Source of the DNA: Citromicrobium bathyomarinum
GTDB lineage: Bacteria; Pseudomonadota; Alphaproteobacteria; Sphingomonadales; Sphingomonadaceae
Direction of reading: 5' to 3'
Assembly: GCA_001306305.2 (NCBI GenBank)
Contig: CP155577.1
Coordinates: 930,001-994,000 of the forward strand
Length of the DNA: 64,000 nucleotides
Within the stretch, counting starts at the first letter, position 1. The number at the start of each line of letters is the position of its first letter. Of the stretch, positions 1-9,302 are shown in pieces. Made by a program: the position numbers and the translations under genes. The notes beneath the pieces are model-generated. The model ran no database searches and had not been told where the DNA came from. It was given only the letters and a program-made list of their open reading frames with translations.

Positions 1-830
1 CCGGGGTGGCCACGCCGGCGCTCGCGCAAGACGGCCCGGATGATGATGCTCCGGCCCGCTCTGCCGAAGGCACAGTGTTCGACGGCGACTGGGTCCAGGT
101 CGGCATAGGCGCGGGCTTTGCGCCCGATTACGACGGTTCCGACGATTACGAGGTGTTCCCACTGCCGATCATCCAGGGGAGCCTCGGGGGGATCGATATC
201 AACCCGCGTGCGGCCGGTTTCGCACTCGATTTCATTCCCGACAGCGCTGACAGCAAGGTCAATTTCGGCTTCGGACCTGCGGTGCGCCTGCGTACCTCGC
301 GGACCGGCGATATCGAAGATCCGGTGGTCGCCGCAGCAGGCGAGCTGGATACCGCAGTCGAGGTCGGGCCGAGCGCCAGCATCGGCGTGTCGGGCGTGCT
401 CAACCCGTACGACAGCCTGTCGGCCAATGTCGACGTGCGGTGGGATGTCGCGGGCGCGCATGAGGGCATGGTGATCAACCCGGGCATCACCTACTTCACC
501 CCGGTCAGCCGCGGCGCGGGCATCAGCCTGTCGCTCAGTGCGGAGCACGGGGACGAAGCGTTCAACGAATACTACTATTCGGTCACCCCCGCGCAGGCGA
601 CCGCCAGCGGCCTGCCGGTCTACGATGCCGGTTCCGGCTTCAACAAGCTCAGCGCGAACCTGCTGGTGGGGGTCGATCTGGATGGCGATCTCGCCAATGG
701 CGGCCTCGCGCTGTTCGCGATCGGCGGCTATTCGCGGATGATCGGCGATGCGAAGGATTCCCCCTTCGTCGCGCTGCGCGGCGATGCCGACCAGTTCCTG
801 ATCGGCGGCGGCATCGGCTACACCTTCTGA
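1..830 (+). CDS. MipA/OmpV family outer membrane protein, 5' truncated by window
   Basis: The reading frame is open from the window edge. The visible product begins inside a signal peptide (ATPALAQ, a typical cleavage site), so the true start lies upstream and the GTG at 6 is not the start. About 270 mature residues alternate hydrophobic and polar positions and end in an aromatic residue (GGGIGYTF), as expected of an outer-membrane beta-barrel. The overall pattern (GAGFAPDYDGSDDYEVFPLP near the N-terminus) matches the MipA/OmpV family, which has been linked to murein synthesis scaffolding or to porin-like roles. Substrate unknown. It converges on the S9 peptidase gene with a shared terminator between them. 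Confidence 0.85.
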   Translation, partial: GVATPALAQDGPDDDAPARSAEGTVFDGDWVQVGIGAGFAPDYDGSDDYEVFPLPIIQGSLGGIDINPRAAGFALDFIPDSADSKVNFGFGPAVRLRTSRTGDIEDPVVAAAGELDTAVEVGPSASIGVSGVLNPYDSLSANVDVRWDVAGAHEGMVINPGITYFTPVSRGAGISLSLSAEHGDEAFNEYYYSVTPAQATASGLPVYDAGSGFNKLSANLLVGVDLDGDLANGGLALFAIGGYSRMIGDAKDSPFVALRGDADQFLIGGGIGYTF

Positions 831-881
831 CGCGCGGGGTGCGCTAGGTTCGCGCGCAGCGGACTGCCATCGCAAACGCAT

Positions 882-919
882 AAAAAAGGGCGCGGAGGCT
901 TAAACCTCCGCGCTCTTTC
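882..919. terminator. Bidirectional intrinsic terminator
   Basis: An A-rich run, a GC-rich stem (AAGGGCGCGGAGG paired with CCTCCGCGCTCTT), a short loop and a T-rich end lie between the convergent MipA-like gene (ends 830) and the S9 peptidase gene (ends 936). Flanking A and T tracts on both sides fit use from both strands. Confidence 0.8.
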
Positions 920-935
920 TATTGGCAGGGTGGCA

Positions 936-2990
936 TTATTCGCTCTTGTCCTCGATCATCAGGTCGGGACGCGGGGCAGGCATCTGCGCATCGCGGTCGC
1001 CCGTCTTCAGAAAAGTGTCGAACCACTGCATCATGCGCAGGTTGTAGTCGTATCGGCTGGCCGCGAGCCGGTTGCCGTGGCCTTCGCCCGGGAACAGCAC
1101 GAGGCGCACCGGGGTATCGGGCTTGCGCACCTTGATGTTGCGATACAGCTCGTAGCTTTGCGTCGGCGAAACGCGCGTGTCTTCCGCCCCGTGCATGATC
1201 AGGATCGGGGTTTCCGCCTTGTCGACGTGATAGATCGGGCTGCGTTCGAGCAGGTGATCCCATTCTTCCCACGGCCACTTGCGCTCGTGCACCAGATACA
1301 TTTCGTTGGGGATGTCGGTGGTGCCGAACTTGCTGATATTGTTGGAGATGCCGACGAACATCACGCTCGCGGCATATTCGCTGGAATAATAGGTCGCGCC
1401 CCAGGCGCTGGCGAACCCGCCGTAGGAGCCGCCGGTGATTCCGGTGCGGTCCGCATCGGTCACCCCTTCGGCAACCAGCGCGCGCTTGGCATCGACGATG
1501 TCGTCGAATTCCTTGCCCGCATAGTCGCCCTGGTGCTGCTTGGAGAACGCGGTGCCGTAGCCGGTCGAGCCGCGATAGTTCGGGTGGAACACGGCATAAC
1601 CCTGACCCGCGCCGACCTGGCCGGGCATCGAATAGCCGGTCAGCCAGCCATTGGTATAGTGCGCTTCCGGCCCGCCATGGACCATCATGATGGTCGGCGC
1701 GCCGCCCTTGGGCACACCGCCGACCGGTTCGATCAGAATGCCCTCGATCTGCTGCCCGTCGCGCGCGGTGTAGGTCATCGTGCGCTGGGTGCCGAAGTCG
1801 ATTTCGGCGAGCCACGGGTTGTGGCTGGTCCAGCGGGTGAGGGTGGTGCCGTTCAGCGCGAACAGCTCACCGGGATGGCGCGGGCTGTCGGCACGCACGA
1901 ACAGAGAATCGCTACCGCCGTTCTCCAGACTGGTCGGCACCAGCTCGCCGGGGTCGATTTCCTGCGCCACGCTGCCATCGGCATTGTACATGCGCAGGAT
2001 CGTATCCGCGCCCTTGTCCACGATCGCGGCAAGCTGGCCATTGGCGAGCCATTCGGTATCGCCGACCGCTTCCGCCGCGCCCTGGTTGAGCGCGCGGTAT
2101 GCACCGCTGGCGACATCGACCAGATGCAGCGTGGTCGCGGCGGGATCGTGCTGGTCGATCCCGGCGACCAGCGAGAGCTGCCTGCCGTCGGGCGAGACTT
2201 CCAGATCGCCCAGCTTGCCCGGCGTTTCTACCTCGCGCAGCACGCGGCCCGTGCCCAGATCGATGATGTTCACCCGGCTGGCGGTATAGGTGTCGTCGAT
2301 CCGCGGGGTCGGCTGGCTTTCGACAATGCCGAGCTTGCCGTCGGGCGTCAGCTTGAACGAGGTGACGTAGCCGGACACGGCGATCTCGCGCGGCTTGGCG
2401 TCGATCTCCTCGCCACCGGCCTGCGCGGCGAACAGGCGGTTGAACCGCTCTTCCTCTTCATAGACCACCGCGTTGAAGCCTTTCTTGGCCTCTGCCTTGC
2501 GGTCTGTGTCGGGGGCGGCGCTCGCCAGCAGATAGAGCGTCGCGCCATCGGGTGCCCATGCGTAGCTGCGCACGCTGGCGTCCTTGACCTCGGCGAGTTT
2601 CATCTGCGCGCCACCATCGACGGGGATGCCCCAGACCGCGCGATCTTCGTCGTCCTTGCTCCACAGGAAGCTGACCATCCGCCCGTCGGGCGAGAATTCG
2701 ACGGTCGAGACGGAGACATCCTCGGGCAGGAAGACCCGCGTGTTGTCAGGCCCGTAGGCCATTTTCAGCTGCTGCTGCGTGCTGCCATTATCCTCGCCCG
2801 CAACCACGTCGGGCAGGCTGGCGGTGGTGTAGGCGACGCGGCTGCCATCGGGCGAGACGGCGATTGCGCCCACGCTTTCCAGCTGTGCCACATCCTGCGG
2901 CGTCATCGGGCGCGCTTGGGCGGTCGCGGCGAGCGACACCCCGGCGAGCAGGCTGGCGGCGGTCAGGGCAGTGCGGGTGGCGTGGTGCAT
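936..2990 (-). CDS. Secreted S9 (prolyl oligopeptidase) family serine peptidase
   Basis: 684 aa. The start is ATG at 2990, preceded by GAGGA; a longer open frame upstream lacks a signal peptide. An N-terminal signal peptide (ending near ATAQA) implies export. Residues about 40-400 contain repeated SPDG-type blades typical of the beta-propeller cap. The C-terminal alpha/beta-hydrolase domain holds GGSYGG with the nucleophile Ser522, then Asp604 (HGAEDTR) and His638 (GEGHGNR). The enzyme is expected to trim peptides in the periplasm. Next to another secreted peptidase-like gene (DUF885) and an amidohydrolase of dipeptidase type, it fits a proteinaceous-substrate diet. It is transcribed divergently from the amidohydrolase. 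Confidence 0.93.
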   Translation of the reverse strand: MHHATRTALTAASLLAGVSLAATAQARPMTPQDVAQLESVGAIAVSPDGSRVAYTTASLPDVVAGEDNGSTQQQLKMAYGPDNTRVFLPEDVSVSTVEFSPDGRMVSFLWSKDDEDRAVWGIPVDGGAQMKLAEVKDASVRSYAWAPDGATLYLLASAAPDTDRKAEAKKGFNAVVYEEEERFNRLFAAQAGGEEIDAKPREIAVSGYVTSFKLTPDGKLGIVESQPTPRIDDTYTASRVNIIDLGTGRVLREVETPGKLGDLEVSPDGRQLSLVAGIDQHDPAATTLHLVDVASGAYRALNQGAAEAVGDTEWLANGQLAAIVDKGADTILRMYNADGSVAQEIDPGELVPTSLENGGSDSLFVRADSPRHPGELFALNGTTLTRWTSHNPWLAEIDFGTQRTMTYTARDGQQIEGILIEPVGGVPKGGAPTIMMVHGGPEAHYTNGWLTGYSMPGQVGAGQGYAVFHPNYRGSTGYGTAFSKQHQGDYAGKEFDDIVDAKRALVAEGVTDADRTGITGGSYGGFASAWGATYYSSEYAASVMFVGISNNISKFGTTDIPNEMYLVHERKWPWEEWDHLLERSPIYHVDKAETPILIMHGAEDTRVSPTQSYELYRNIKVRKPDTPVRLVLFPGEGHGNRLAASRYDYNLRMMQWFDTFLKTGDRDAQMPAPRPDLMIEDKSE

Positions 2991-3104
2991 CTTCTGGTGG
3001 TCCTCTCGTATCGTTTCGGTTGTTTTTGCCAAACTGTGCGGCAGGTTATAGCCAGCCATCAGGTGTGCGCAAACGTGCGAGCGGGCAAAAGGGGGAATAG
3101 GACG

Positions 3105-4376
3105 ATGCGGGTACTGGTCTGGATGATGGCGGCGATTGCTGCGCTGCTGGGTACGCCTGCGCTGGCGCAGGTGACGGTGATCCATGCCGGATCGGTGATC
3201 CGCGATGCCGATGGCGAGCCGAGCGGCCCTGCCACCATTACGATCGAGGACGGCCGGATCGTGTCGATCGTCGACGGGCTCCAGACGCCGGGTGGCGAGG
3301 CGCAGGTGATCGATCTTGCCGACAAGACCGTGCTGCCCGGCCTGATCGACCTGCATGTCCACCTCACCGGCGATCCCGGTGGCGATTTCTGGAAGGAAGC
3401 GACCGAGCCTGACGAGTGGGGCGTGGTCGTGGGCGCGAAGAACGCGCGGATCACCGCACTGGCGGGGTTCACCACCGTGCGCGAGGCGGGCAGCGGGCCC
3501 GAAACCGCCTTCGCCCTGCGGCGCGGAACGGCCGAGGGGCTGATCCCCGGCCCGCGGATCGTCGCGGCGGGCGTGCCGCTGGCGATCATCGGCGGGCACG
3601 GCGACGTCAACGGCTTCCGGCCCGAGGTCAACGAACTGCTCGACAGCGGCTTCACCTGCACCGGCCCGGTCGAATGTGCCGCCAAGGTGCGGCTGGCGAG
3701 CCAGAACGGCTCCGACGTGATCAAGATCACCGCCACCGGCGGCGTGCTCAGCCAGCAAGGCCGTGGGCTGGAGGCGCATTTCAGCGATGCAGAGATGAAG
3801 GCGATTGCTGACACCGCCCACTCGCTCGGCCTCAAGGTGATGGCCCATGCGCATGGCGCGCGCGGGATCGAGGCGGCGAGCCGCGCCGGGATCGATACGA
3901 TCGAGCATGGCACCTATCTGGACGAAGCTGCGACGCGCGCGATGCGTGAGAACGGCACCGTGCTGGTCCCCACGCTGATGGCGTTCCAGGGCGTGACCGA
4001 GCGGCTGGGCAAGGGCATCTACACCCCCGTGGTGGAGGACAAGATCCGCGCCGTGGCCGAAACTGCGCGCGTCTTCATGGGCAAGGCGCTGCGCTGGAAC
4101 GTGCCGATCGCCTTCGGCACCGATGCGGGCGTGTTCGCGCATGGCCGCAACGCGGGCGAATTCGCGCTGATGCGCGCACAGGGCATGACCGACCGGCAGG
4201 CTCTCGCCAGCGCGACCACTATCGCCGCGAAGGTGCTGGAGATGGACGACCAGATCGGCCGCCTCGCGCCCGGCTATTCGGCAGACATCATCGCGGTCGA
4301 CGGCAATCCGCTGGACGATGTGACGGTGCTGGAGAAGGTCGACTTCGCGATGGTGCGTGGCCGGGTGATCGAATAG
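3105..4376 (+). CDS. Secreted metal-dependent amidohydrolase, Xaa-Pro/Xaa-Lys dipeptidase-like
   Basis: 423 aa. The start is ATG at 3105 with GGGGG nearby; the frame extends upstream without a gene-like sequence. A signal peptide ends in PALAQ. The amidohydrolase fold shows the metal-binding HVH (residues 84-86), the KITATGG segment carrying the lysine that is carboxylated in this family, HAHG, and the late aspartate in GTDAGVFAHG. Close relatives (the imidazolonepropionase-like group) hydrolyse L-Xaa-L-Pro or L-Xaa-Lys dipeptides; exact specificity cannot be read here. It is divergent from the S9 peptidase and 103 nt upstream of the DUF885 gene, so a shared peptide-degradation role is inferred. 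Confidence 0.88.
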   Translation: MRVLVWMMAAIAALLGTPALAQVTVIHAGSVIRDADGEPSGPATITIEDGRIVSIVDGLQTPGGEAQVIDLADKTVLPGLIDLHVHLTGDPGGDFWKEATEPDEWGVVVGAKNARITALAGFTTVREAGSGPETAFALRRGTAEGLIPGPRIVAAGVPLAIIGGHGDVNGFRPEVNELLDSGFTCTGPVECAAKVRLASQNGSDVIKITATGGVLSQQGRGLEAHFSDAEMKAIADTAHSLGLKVMAHAHGARGIEAASRAGIDTIEHGTYLDEAATRAMRENGTVLVPTLMAFQGVTERLGKGIYTPVVEDKIRAVAETARVFMGKALRWNVPIAFGTDAGVFAHGRNAGEFALMRAQGMTDRQALASATTIAAKVLEMDDQIGRLAPGYSADIIAVDGNPLDDVTVLEKVDFAMVRGRVIE

Positions 4377-4479
4377 CCGACGTTCGTCGATTGGCCGCTG
4401 GCCTTTGCAGAAGGCGATTGGCGGGCGTCCTGGCCCGGCCTACCGTCGCGCGATTATATTCCTGGGGGAGACTACCGAC

Positions 4480-6297
4480 ATGACCATCCGCCGCCTGCTG
4501 ACCGGAGCCGCCGCGCTCGCCCTGCTTGCCTCGCCCGGGGTGGCGCTGGCCGATCATCACGAGGAAGCGCCCGCCGCCGCGCAGCAGTCCGAACACGACA
4601 AGCTGTTCGCGCTGTTCGCCGATTCCGATGCGCGCAGCCTCGAACTCAATCCGCTCAGCCGCCTGTTCCGCGGCGACGACACCAATGCGGACCGATTGGG
4701 CGACTATCTGACCGATGCGAGCTATTACGCCTCGCTTCGCGATACGCAGCTCAATGTCGCGCTGCTCGAACAGATCGACCGCGCCAAGCTCTCGCCGACC
4801 GACCAGCTCGCCTACGACGTGTTCAAGTACAACCAGGATGAATCGCTCAAGGGCGCAACCCCGGAAATCCGCGCGCTGACCGAGGTGCGCCCGGTCAACC
4901 ACTTCAGCGGCTTCCACACCTTCTACCCCAATTTCGCGAGCGGTACCGGCGCGGCACCGTTCAAGACCATCGCGAACTACGAAGACAACCTCAGCCGCCA
5001 CGACGACTATATCGCCATCACCGACCGCTCGATCGAGAAGTTCCGTGAAGGGATGGAAACGGGCGTGGTCGAGACCAGGCTGACCATTGGCAACGTGATT
5101 TCGCAGCTCGACACGCAGCTGGCGATCCCGATTGCGGAATCGCAGTTCATGGGCCCGACCACCATGTTCCCCGAGGATTTCTCGGACGCGGAGAAGGCCC
5201 GCCTGACCGCCGCCTATGAGGCCAAGACCCGCGAAATCTACGCCGCGCACGAACGGCTGCGCGATTTCCTGCGCGACGAATATCTTGCCGCCGCGCGCGA
5301 GGAGGTGGGCCTGAGCCAGATGAAGGGCGGGGCGAAGCTGTACGAACAGCTGATCGAGAGCACCACGACCCTGCCGCTCAAAGCCGACTACATCCACCAG
5401 CTGGGCCTCGCCGAGGTCGAGCGGATCAAGGGCGAGCTGGAGGCGTTGAAGGAAGAGGTCGGCTACGAGGGCACGCTGGGCGAGTTCTTCGACTACGTGC
5501 GCACCGATCCCAAGTTCAAGCCGGAGAGCCGCGAGGCGCTGACCCAGACCTATTACGATATCGGCAAGCAGGTCGATGCGAAGATCGGCGAGCTGTTCAG
5601 CCTGGTCCCCAAGTCCGAGCTCAAGATCGAGCCCTACGACCCCTCGATCGAGCAGTTCAGCGCGGGCGGGTCTTACCAGTCGGGTACGCCCGACGGATCG
5701 CGCCCGGGCACGTTCTTCTTCAACGCCTACGACCTGCCCAGCCGCCTGACGACGGGCAATGTGACGCTCTACCTCCATGAAGGCGCGCCGGGGCACCATT
5801 TCCAGATCAGTCTGGCGCAGGAGAACGAGGATCTGCCCGCCTTCATGCGCTTCGGCGGGACGACCTCCTTCGTCGAAGGCTGGGCGCTCTATGCCGAGAC
5901 GCTGGGCAACGAGATGGGCTTTTACGAAGACCCGTGGGCGCGGTACGGCACGTTGCAGGACGAACAGCTGCGCGCGATGCGGCTGGTGGTCGACACCGGC
6001 ATCCACTCCAAGGGCTGGAGCCGGGAGCAGGCGATCGACTTCATGCTCGAAAATTCAGGCATGACCCGCACCGAAGTGGTCGCCGAGGTGGAACGCTATA
6101 TCGCGATCCCGAGCCAGGCGCTGGCCTACAAGATCGGCGCGCTGAAGATCCAGGAACTGCGCGAGCGCGCGCAGACCGAGCTGGGCGATGCGTTCGACAT
6201 CAAGGATTTCCACGCGCAGGTGCTGAACACCGGCGGCCTGCCGCTGCCCGTGCTGGAGGAAAAGATCGACCGCTGGATCGCGAACGGCGGCGGCTGA
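4480..6297 (+). CDS. Secreted DUF885 family metallopeptidase-like protein
   Basis: 605 aa. ATG at 4480 follows GGGGGAG by 8 nt. An N-terminal signal peptide ends near ALADHHEE. The diagnostic DUF885 motif LHEGAPGHHF lies at residues 432-441 and provides zinc-type ligands (H433, E434, H439/H440). The length is normal for the family. DUF885 proteins are predicted gluzincin-like peptidases; biochemical substrates are mostly unknown. It lies in the same orientation and just downstream of the amidohydrolase, so they may be co-transcribed. Confidence 0.9.
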   Translation: MTIRRLLTGAAALALLASPGVALADHHEEAPAAAQQSEHDKLFALFADSDARSLELNPLSRLFRGDDTNADRLGDYLTDASYYASLRDTQLNVALLEQIDRAKLSPTDQLAYDVFKYNQDESLKGATPEIRALTEVRPVNHFSGFHTFYPNFASGTGAAPFKTIANYEDNLSRHDDYIAITDRSIEKFREGMETGVVETRLTIGNVISQLDTQLAIPIAESQFMGPTTMFPEDFSDAEKARLTAAYEAKTREIYAAHERLRDFLRDEYLAAAREEVGLSQMKGGAKLYEQLIESTTTLPLKADYIHQLGLAEVERIKGELEALKEEVGYEGTLGEFFDYVRTDPKFKPESREALTQTYYDIGKQVDAKIGELFSLVPKSELKIEPYDPSIEQFSAGGSYQSGTPDGSRPGTFFFNAYDLPSRLTTGNVTLYLHEGAPGHHFQISLAQENEDLPAFMRFGGTTSFVEGWALYAETLGNEMGFYEDPWARYGTLQDEQLRAMRLVVDTGIHSKGWSREQAIDFMLENSGMTRTEVVAEVERYIAIPSQALAYKIGALKIQELRERAQTELGDAFDIKDFHAQVLNTGGLPLPVLEEKIDRWIANGGG

Positions 6298-6609
6298 CCG
6301 CGCGCCAGCTGGGCACTATCCCTCCCCGCGCCTGATAAGAAACCGGGCTGCGGCTGTCGCATAACGGGGCGGTCGTTCGGCGGGGCTGCGGCCCGCTTGC
6401 GAACGCGTGCGCCATCGGCCAAGAAACAATTGTTAACTACGCAATTTCCGGCAGTGAGTCACACGCGCATCATGTGGCGGTGGCACCTGGCAGGGCGCGG
6501 TACCGGAACGGCGAGCTGCCGCGCGGGGCCGCTGCCCGCTGCGGCGCATCCGCATCGCGACCGGTTCTTGCGATGCCTGGCACGATTATCACAGGAGCAA
6601 TCGCCACCG
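6298..6609. other. 312-bp intergenic stretch without a recognised gene
   Basis: It lies between the DUF885 gene and a small membrane protein gene. It holds an AT-richer patch around 6420-6450 that may carry the promoter of the downstream gene, but I could not identify a convincing -35/-10 pair, RNA gene or repeat. Confidence 0.4.
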
Positions 6610-7017
6610 ATGGCCACCGCCGACACCATTCCCGCCTGGATCGCCATGTTCATCGGCATCTATGCCTTCGCCGCCGCCATGGGCGAGCTGCGGCTGCCGG
6701 GCACGTGGAAGGCGATGATGCAGGATTTCGAGCAGTCGCCGGGCATGCGCTTCATCGCGGGAATCATGGCCCTGACGCTGGGCGCGGTGATCTATCTCGT
6801 GGTGCCGTGGCGGCCGGACGACTGGTTGTTCATCGCAGTCTCCGCGCTCGGCGGGCTGCTGGTGCTGGAAGGCATCGTGCTGCTGGCGGCGGGCGAACGC
6901 GTCGTCACCTTCGGTCGCTGGCTGATCGCGAGCGCGAGCGAGGTGTGGGCGGGTCTTTCCGCGATCCTGGGCGCAGGGTGCATCTTCGTCGCTCTGTCGC
7001 GGCTGGGCACGTTCTGA
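6610..7017 (+). CDS. Small integral membrane protein, function unknown
   Basis: 135 aa. ATG at 6610 is chosen because AGGAG lies about 12 nt upstream and the first hydrophobic helix begins at once; an in-frame upstream ATG at 6397 would add an improbable Arg-rich leader. Four predicted membrane helices are visible (around IPAWIAMFIGIY, MRFIAGIMALTLGAVIYLVV, LFIAVSALGGLLVLEGIVLL and VWAGLSAILGAGCIFVAL). No family is recognised. It ends 13 nt from the stop of the convergent lipoprotein gene. Confidence 0.75.
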   Translation: MATADTIPAWIAMFIGIYAFAAAMGELRLPGTWKAMMQDFEQSPGMRFIAGIMALTLGAVIYLVVPWRPDDWLFIAVSALGGLLVLEGIVLLAAGERVVTFGRWLIASASEVWAGLSAILGAGCIFVALSRLGTF

Positions 7018-7030
7018 GCCGCTGCCGGCC

Positions 7031-7435
7031 CTAGGGCAGGCGGCAATCCTGATAATATTCGTAGGCCTGCCCGCCCTCGCCGGTGAAGGGCGCGCCCTTC
7101 TCGCAATCGAGGCGCAGGTCCGCGCCGACCCCGCCCCAGGCATCGATCACTGCCTCGACATTCTCCGCCGGGATTTCGAATGCCACGGTGCGCCCGTCGG
7201 CGGTGGTCATGTCGCCGATCGGCGGGTCCATATCGAGCGCGATGCCCGACACCGCGCCGGAGATAGTCTCGCGCGTGCTGGCCGGTTCCGCTTGCGCCTC
7301 GGCAGTCTCCTCCGCCTCCGGCGCGGGGGCAGGGTCGGCCTCGGTGACCGCTTCGTCTGCCTCGGCCGAGCTGTCGTCGCCATCGGAACAGGCGGCCCCT
7401 GCGAGCAGGATCGCGGCTACCAGCATTCTGCGCAT
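7031..7435 (-). CDS. Hypothetical lipoprotein
   Basis: 134 aa. ATG at 7435 is preferred over ATG at 7441 because the GGGGGA ribosome-binding site then sits 7 nt upstream rather than adjacent. A short signal sequence ends in LLAGAAC, a plausible lipobox with the acylated Cys. An acidic Ala/Glu-rich linker follows, then a compact C-terminal domain with two cysteines (LRLDCEK and YYQDCRLP) that could form a disulfide. No family is recognised; likely periplasm-facing. Confidence 0.75.
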   Translation of the reverse strand: MRRMLVAAILLAGAACSDGDDSSAEADEAVTEADPAPAPEAEETAEAQAEPASTRETISGAVSGIALDMDPPIGDMTTADGRTVAFEIPAENVEAVIDAWGGVGADLRLDCEKGAPFTGEGGQAYEYYQDCRLP

Positions 7436-7503
7436 CGTCATTCCCCCATCAATCGCGCGGGGAAGCATACCGGCGATACCTCACGCGGCAAGTCGGGCAG
7501 CTC

Positions 7504-9120
7504 TCACTGCGCCGGGTAATAGGTCGGCGAACCGGGCCCCACCGGCAGGCCCAGCGCAAAGGTCCACAGGTAGAAGAAGATCGACCACACGATGAAGAAG
7601 CAGATCGAATAGGGCAGCATCATCGCGATCAGCGTGCCCACGCCGAGGTCCTTCTGGTAACGTGTCGCCCAAGCCAGGATCAGCCCGAAATAGCTCATCA
7701 TCGGCGTAATGATGTTGGTGGTGGAATCGCCGATCCGGTAGGCGGCCTGGATCGCTTCGGGCGAATAGCCGATCAGCATCAGCATCGGCACGAAGATCGG
7801 CGCGGTCACCGCCCATTGCGCGCTCGCGCTGCCCAGCGAGAGGTTGATCAGCGCGCAGATGCCGATGAAGGCGAAGAACATCGCCGGGCCGGTCATCCCG
7901 GTGTCCTTGAGGAATTGCGCGCCGGTGACCGCGGTGATCCCGCCCAGATGCGTCCACCCGAAGAACGCGACGAACTGCGCGGCGAAGAATACCAGCACGA
8001 TGTAGAGGCCCAGGGAGCTGAGCGCGCCCGCCATCGCGTCGATCACGTCGCGGTCGGTCTTCATCGTCTTGGCCGCGCGGCCATAGGCATAGCCCACACA
8101 CACGAAGAAGATCAGGATCCACACCACGAACCCGTCGAAGAAGGGCGAATCCATCCGCTCGCCCGTCTCCAGATTGCGCAGCACGCCCCACTCGGGCCAC
8201 AGCGTCAGCGCCATCAGCGCGAAGACGCCCAGCATCGCGATGCCCGCCCAGCGCAGGCCCTTGCGCTCGCTCTCCTGCAGCGGCTGCATCATTCCTTCGT
8301 CGAGGATCTCGGGATCGGCCTTGGAGGCGTCGAATTTCCCCAGCTGCGGCTCGACGATGTAGATCGAGACGAGGCTGCCGATCGCGGTGATGAGGAAGGT
8401 GCTCGCGACCATGAAATACCAGTTGGCGGTCGCCAGCACGGTATAGTCGGGGTCGATCAGCTGCGCCGCTTCCTCGGTAATCCCGGCCAGCAGAGGGTCG
8501 ATCGTGCCGATCAGCAGGTTGGCGGAATAGCCGCCCGAAACGCCCGCGAAGGCCGCGGCCATGCCCGCCAGCGGATGACGGCCGAGCGCGTAGTAGATCG
8601 CGCCGCCCAGCGGGATCAGCACGACATAGCCGACTTCGCTCGCGGTGTTGGAGATGATCCCCGCGAACACGATCGCCACGGTCACCAGCTTGGGCGGTGC
8701 ACCCAGCACCAGGCTGCGCACCGCCGCGCTCAGCAGGCCGGATTTCTCCGCCACGCCGACGCCGAGCATCGCGACCAGCACCACGCCGAGCGGCGCGAAC
8801 GAAGTGAAGTTGTCGACCAGCCCGGTGAAGATGCGTTGCAGCCCCTCCACGTTCATCAGGCTGACCGCGCGGATCATCCCGTCATCGGCCACGCCGGGCG
8901 CGCCAGCGGGCCTCGGGTCGACCACCGCGACGCCAAGATAGCCGAACAGGCCCGACAGCAGCACGATGCCCACCGCCAGCAGCGCGAACAGAGTGACGGG
9001 GTGGGGGAGGAGGTTGCCCAGCCATTCGACGCCGTCGAGGAAGCGGGTAAAGGCGTTGCGCTTCGGCTTGGCGACAGCCTCGGGCGTATTCTCGTCTGCG
9101 GGCGGGGGAAATTCGGTCAT
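7504..9120 (-). CDS. AbgT family transporter (p-aminobenzoyl-glutamate type)
   Basis: 538 aa. ATG at 9120 with GGAG about 6 nt upstream. The protein has about a dozen hydrophobic helices and family-typical segments such as SNTASEVGYVVLIPLG and GDSTTNIITPMMSYFG (a re-entrant loop region). AbgT members import p-aminobenzoyl-glutamate or export sulfonamide-like drugs; which applies here cannot be told. The 36-nt gap to the lipoprotein gene downstream suggests separate functions. The divergent neighbour is the DUF1328 gene. Confidence 0.93.
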   Translation of the reverse strand: MTEFPPPADENTPEAVAKPKRNAFTRFLDGVEWLGNLLPHPVTLFALLAVGIVLLSGLFGYLGVAVVDPRPAGAPGVADDGMIRAVSLMNVEGLQRIFTGLVDNFTSFAPLGVVLVAMLGVGVAEKSGLLSAAVRSLVLGAPPKLVTVAIVFAGIISNTASEVGYVVLIPLGGAIYYALGRHPLAGMAAAFAGVSGGYSANLLIGTIDPLLAGITEEAAQLIDPDYTVLATANWYFMVASTFLITAIGSLVSIYIVEPQLGKFDASKADPEILDEGMMQPLQESERKGLRWAGIAMLGVFALMALTLWPEWGVLRNLETGERMDSPFFDGFVVWILIFFVCVGYAYGRAAKTMKTDRDVIDAMAGALSSLGLYIVLVFFAAQFVAFFGWTHLGGITAVTGAQFLKDTGMTGPAMFFAFIGICALINLSLGSASAQWAVTAPIFVPMLMLIGYSPEAIQAAYRIGDSTTNIITPMMSYFGLILAWATRYQKDLGVGTLIAMMLPYSICFFIVWSIFFYLWTFALGLPVGPGSPTYYPAQ

Positions 9121-9269
9121 CGTGGCTCCGGTCGATTGGCGGCCTGGGCGCGCGAAAGAAAAGGTGCGAGTGGGTGTGCCCTCAAAAGTACCCGGGGGAC
9201 AAGCCCGTCCTCCAAAGCCGCCAACAGGCACGAACGCGCCTGAACTGGCACTAAACGAGTGCCGACTGC

Positions 9270-9294
9270 GGAACCGGGCGCGCAACCGCCGGTT
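9270..9294 (+). promoter_or_regulatory. EcfG-type general stress promoter for the DUF1328 gene
   Basis: GGAAC at 9270-9274, a 16-nt spacer and GGTT at 9291-9294 match the alphaproteobacterial EcfG consensus GGAAC-N16/17-(C/G)GTT. The ATG at 9303 lies only 8 nt beyond the -10 element, so the transcript would be leaderless or nearly so. Confidence 0.7.
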
Positions 9295-9302
9295 GGTCGG
9301 GT

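Noticed and set aside
930-3104. In-frame extension of the amidohydrolase frame (1148-aa ORF)
   Set aside because: It runs antisense through the S9 peptidase; signal peptide, SD and family domain place the start at 3105.
3000-3104. EcfG-like sites at several other intergenic regions (for example near 34690 and 59060)
   Set aside because: GGAAC occurs there, but no (C/G)GTT follows at 16-17 nt.
2991-4142. In-frame extension of the S9 peptidase frame to 4142
   Set aside because: It is antisense to the amidohydrolase; a signal peptide and SD support the start at 2990.
6298-6609. Possible small gene or RNA in the 312-bp gap
   Set aside because: No ribosome-binding site, conserved motif or RNA-like structure could be found; best described as intergenic.
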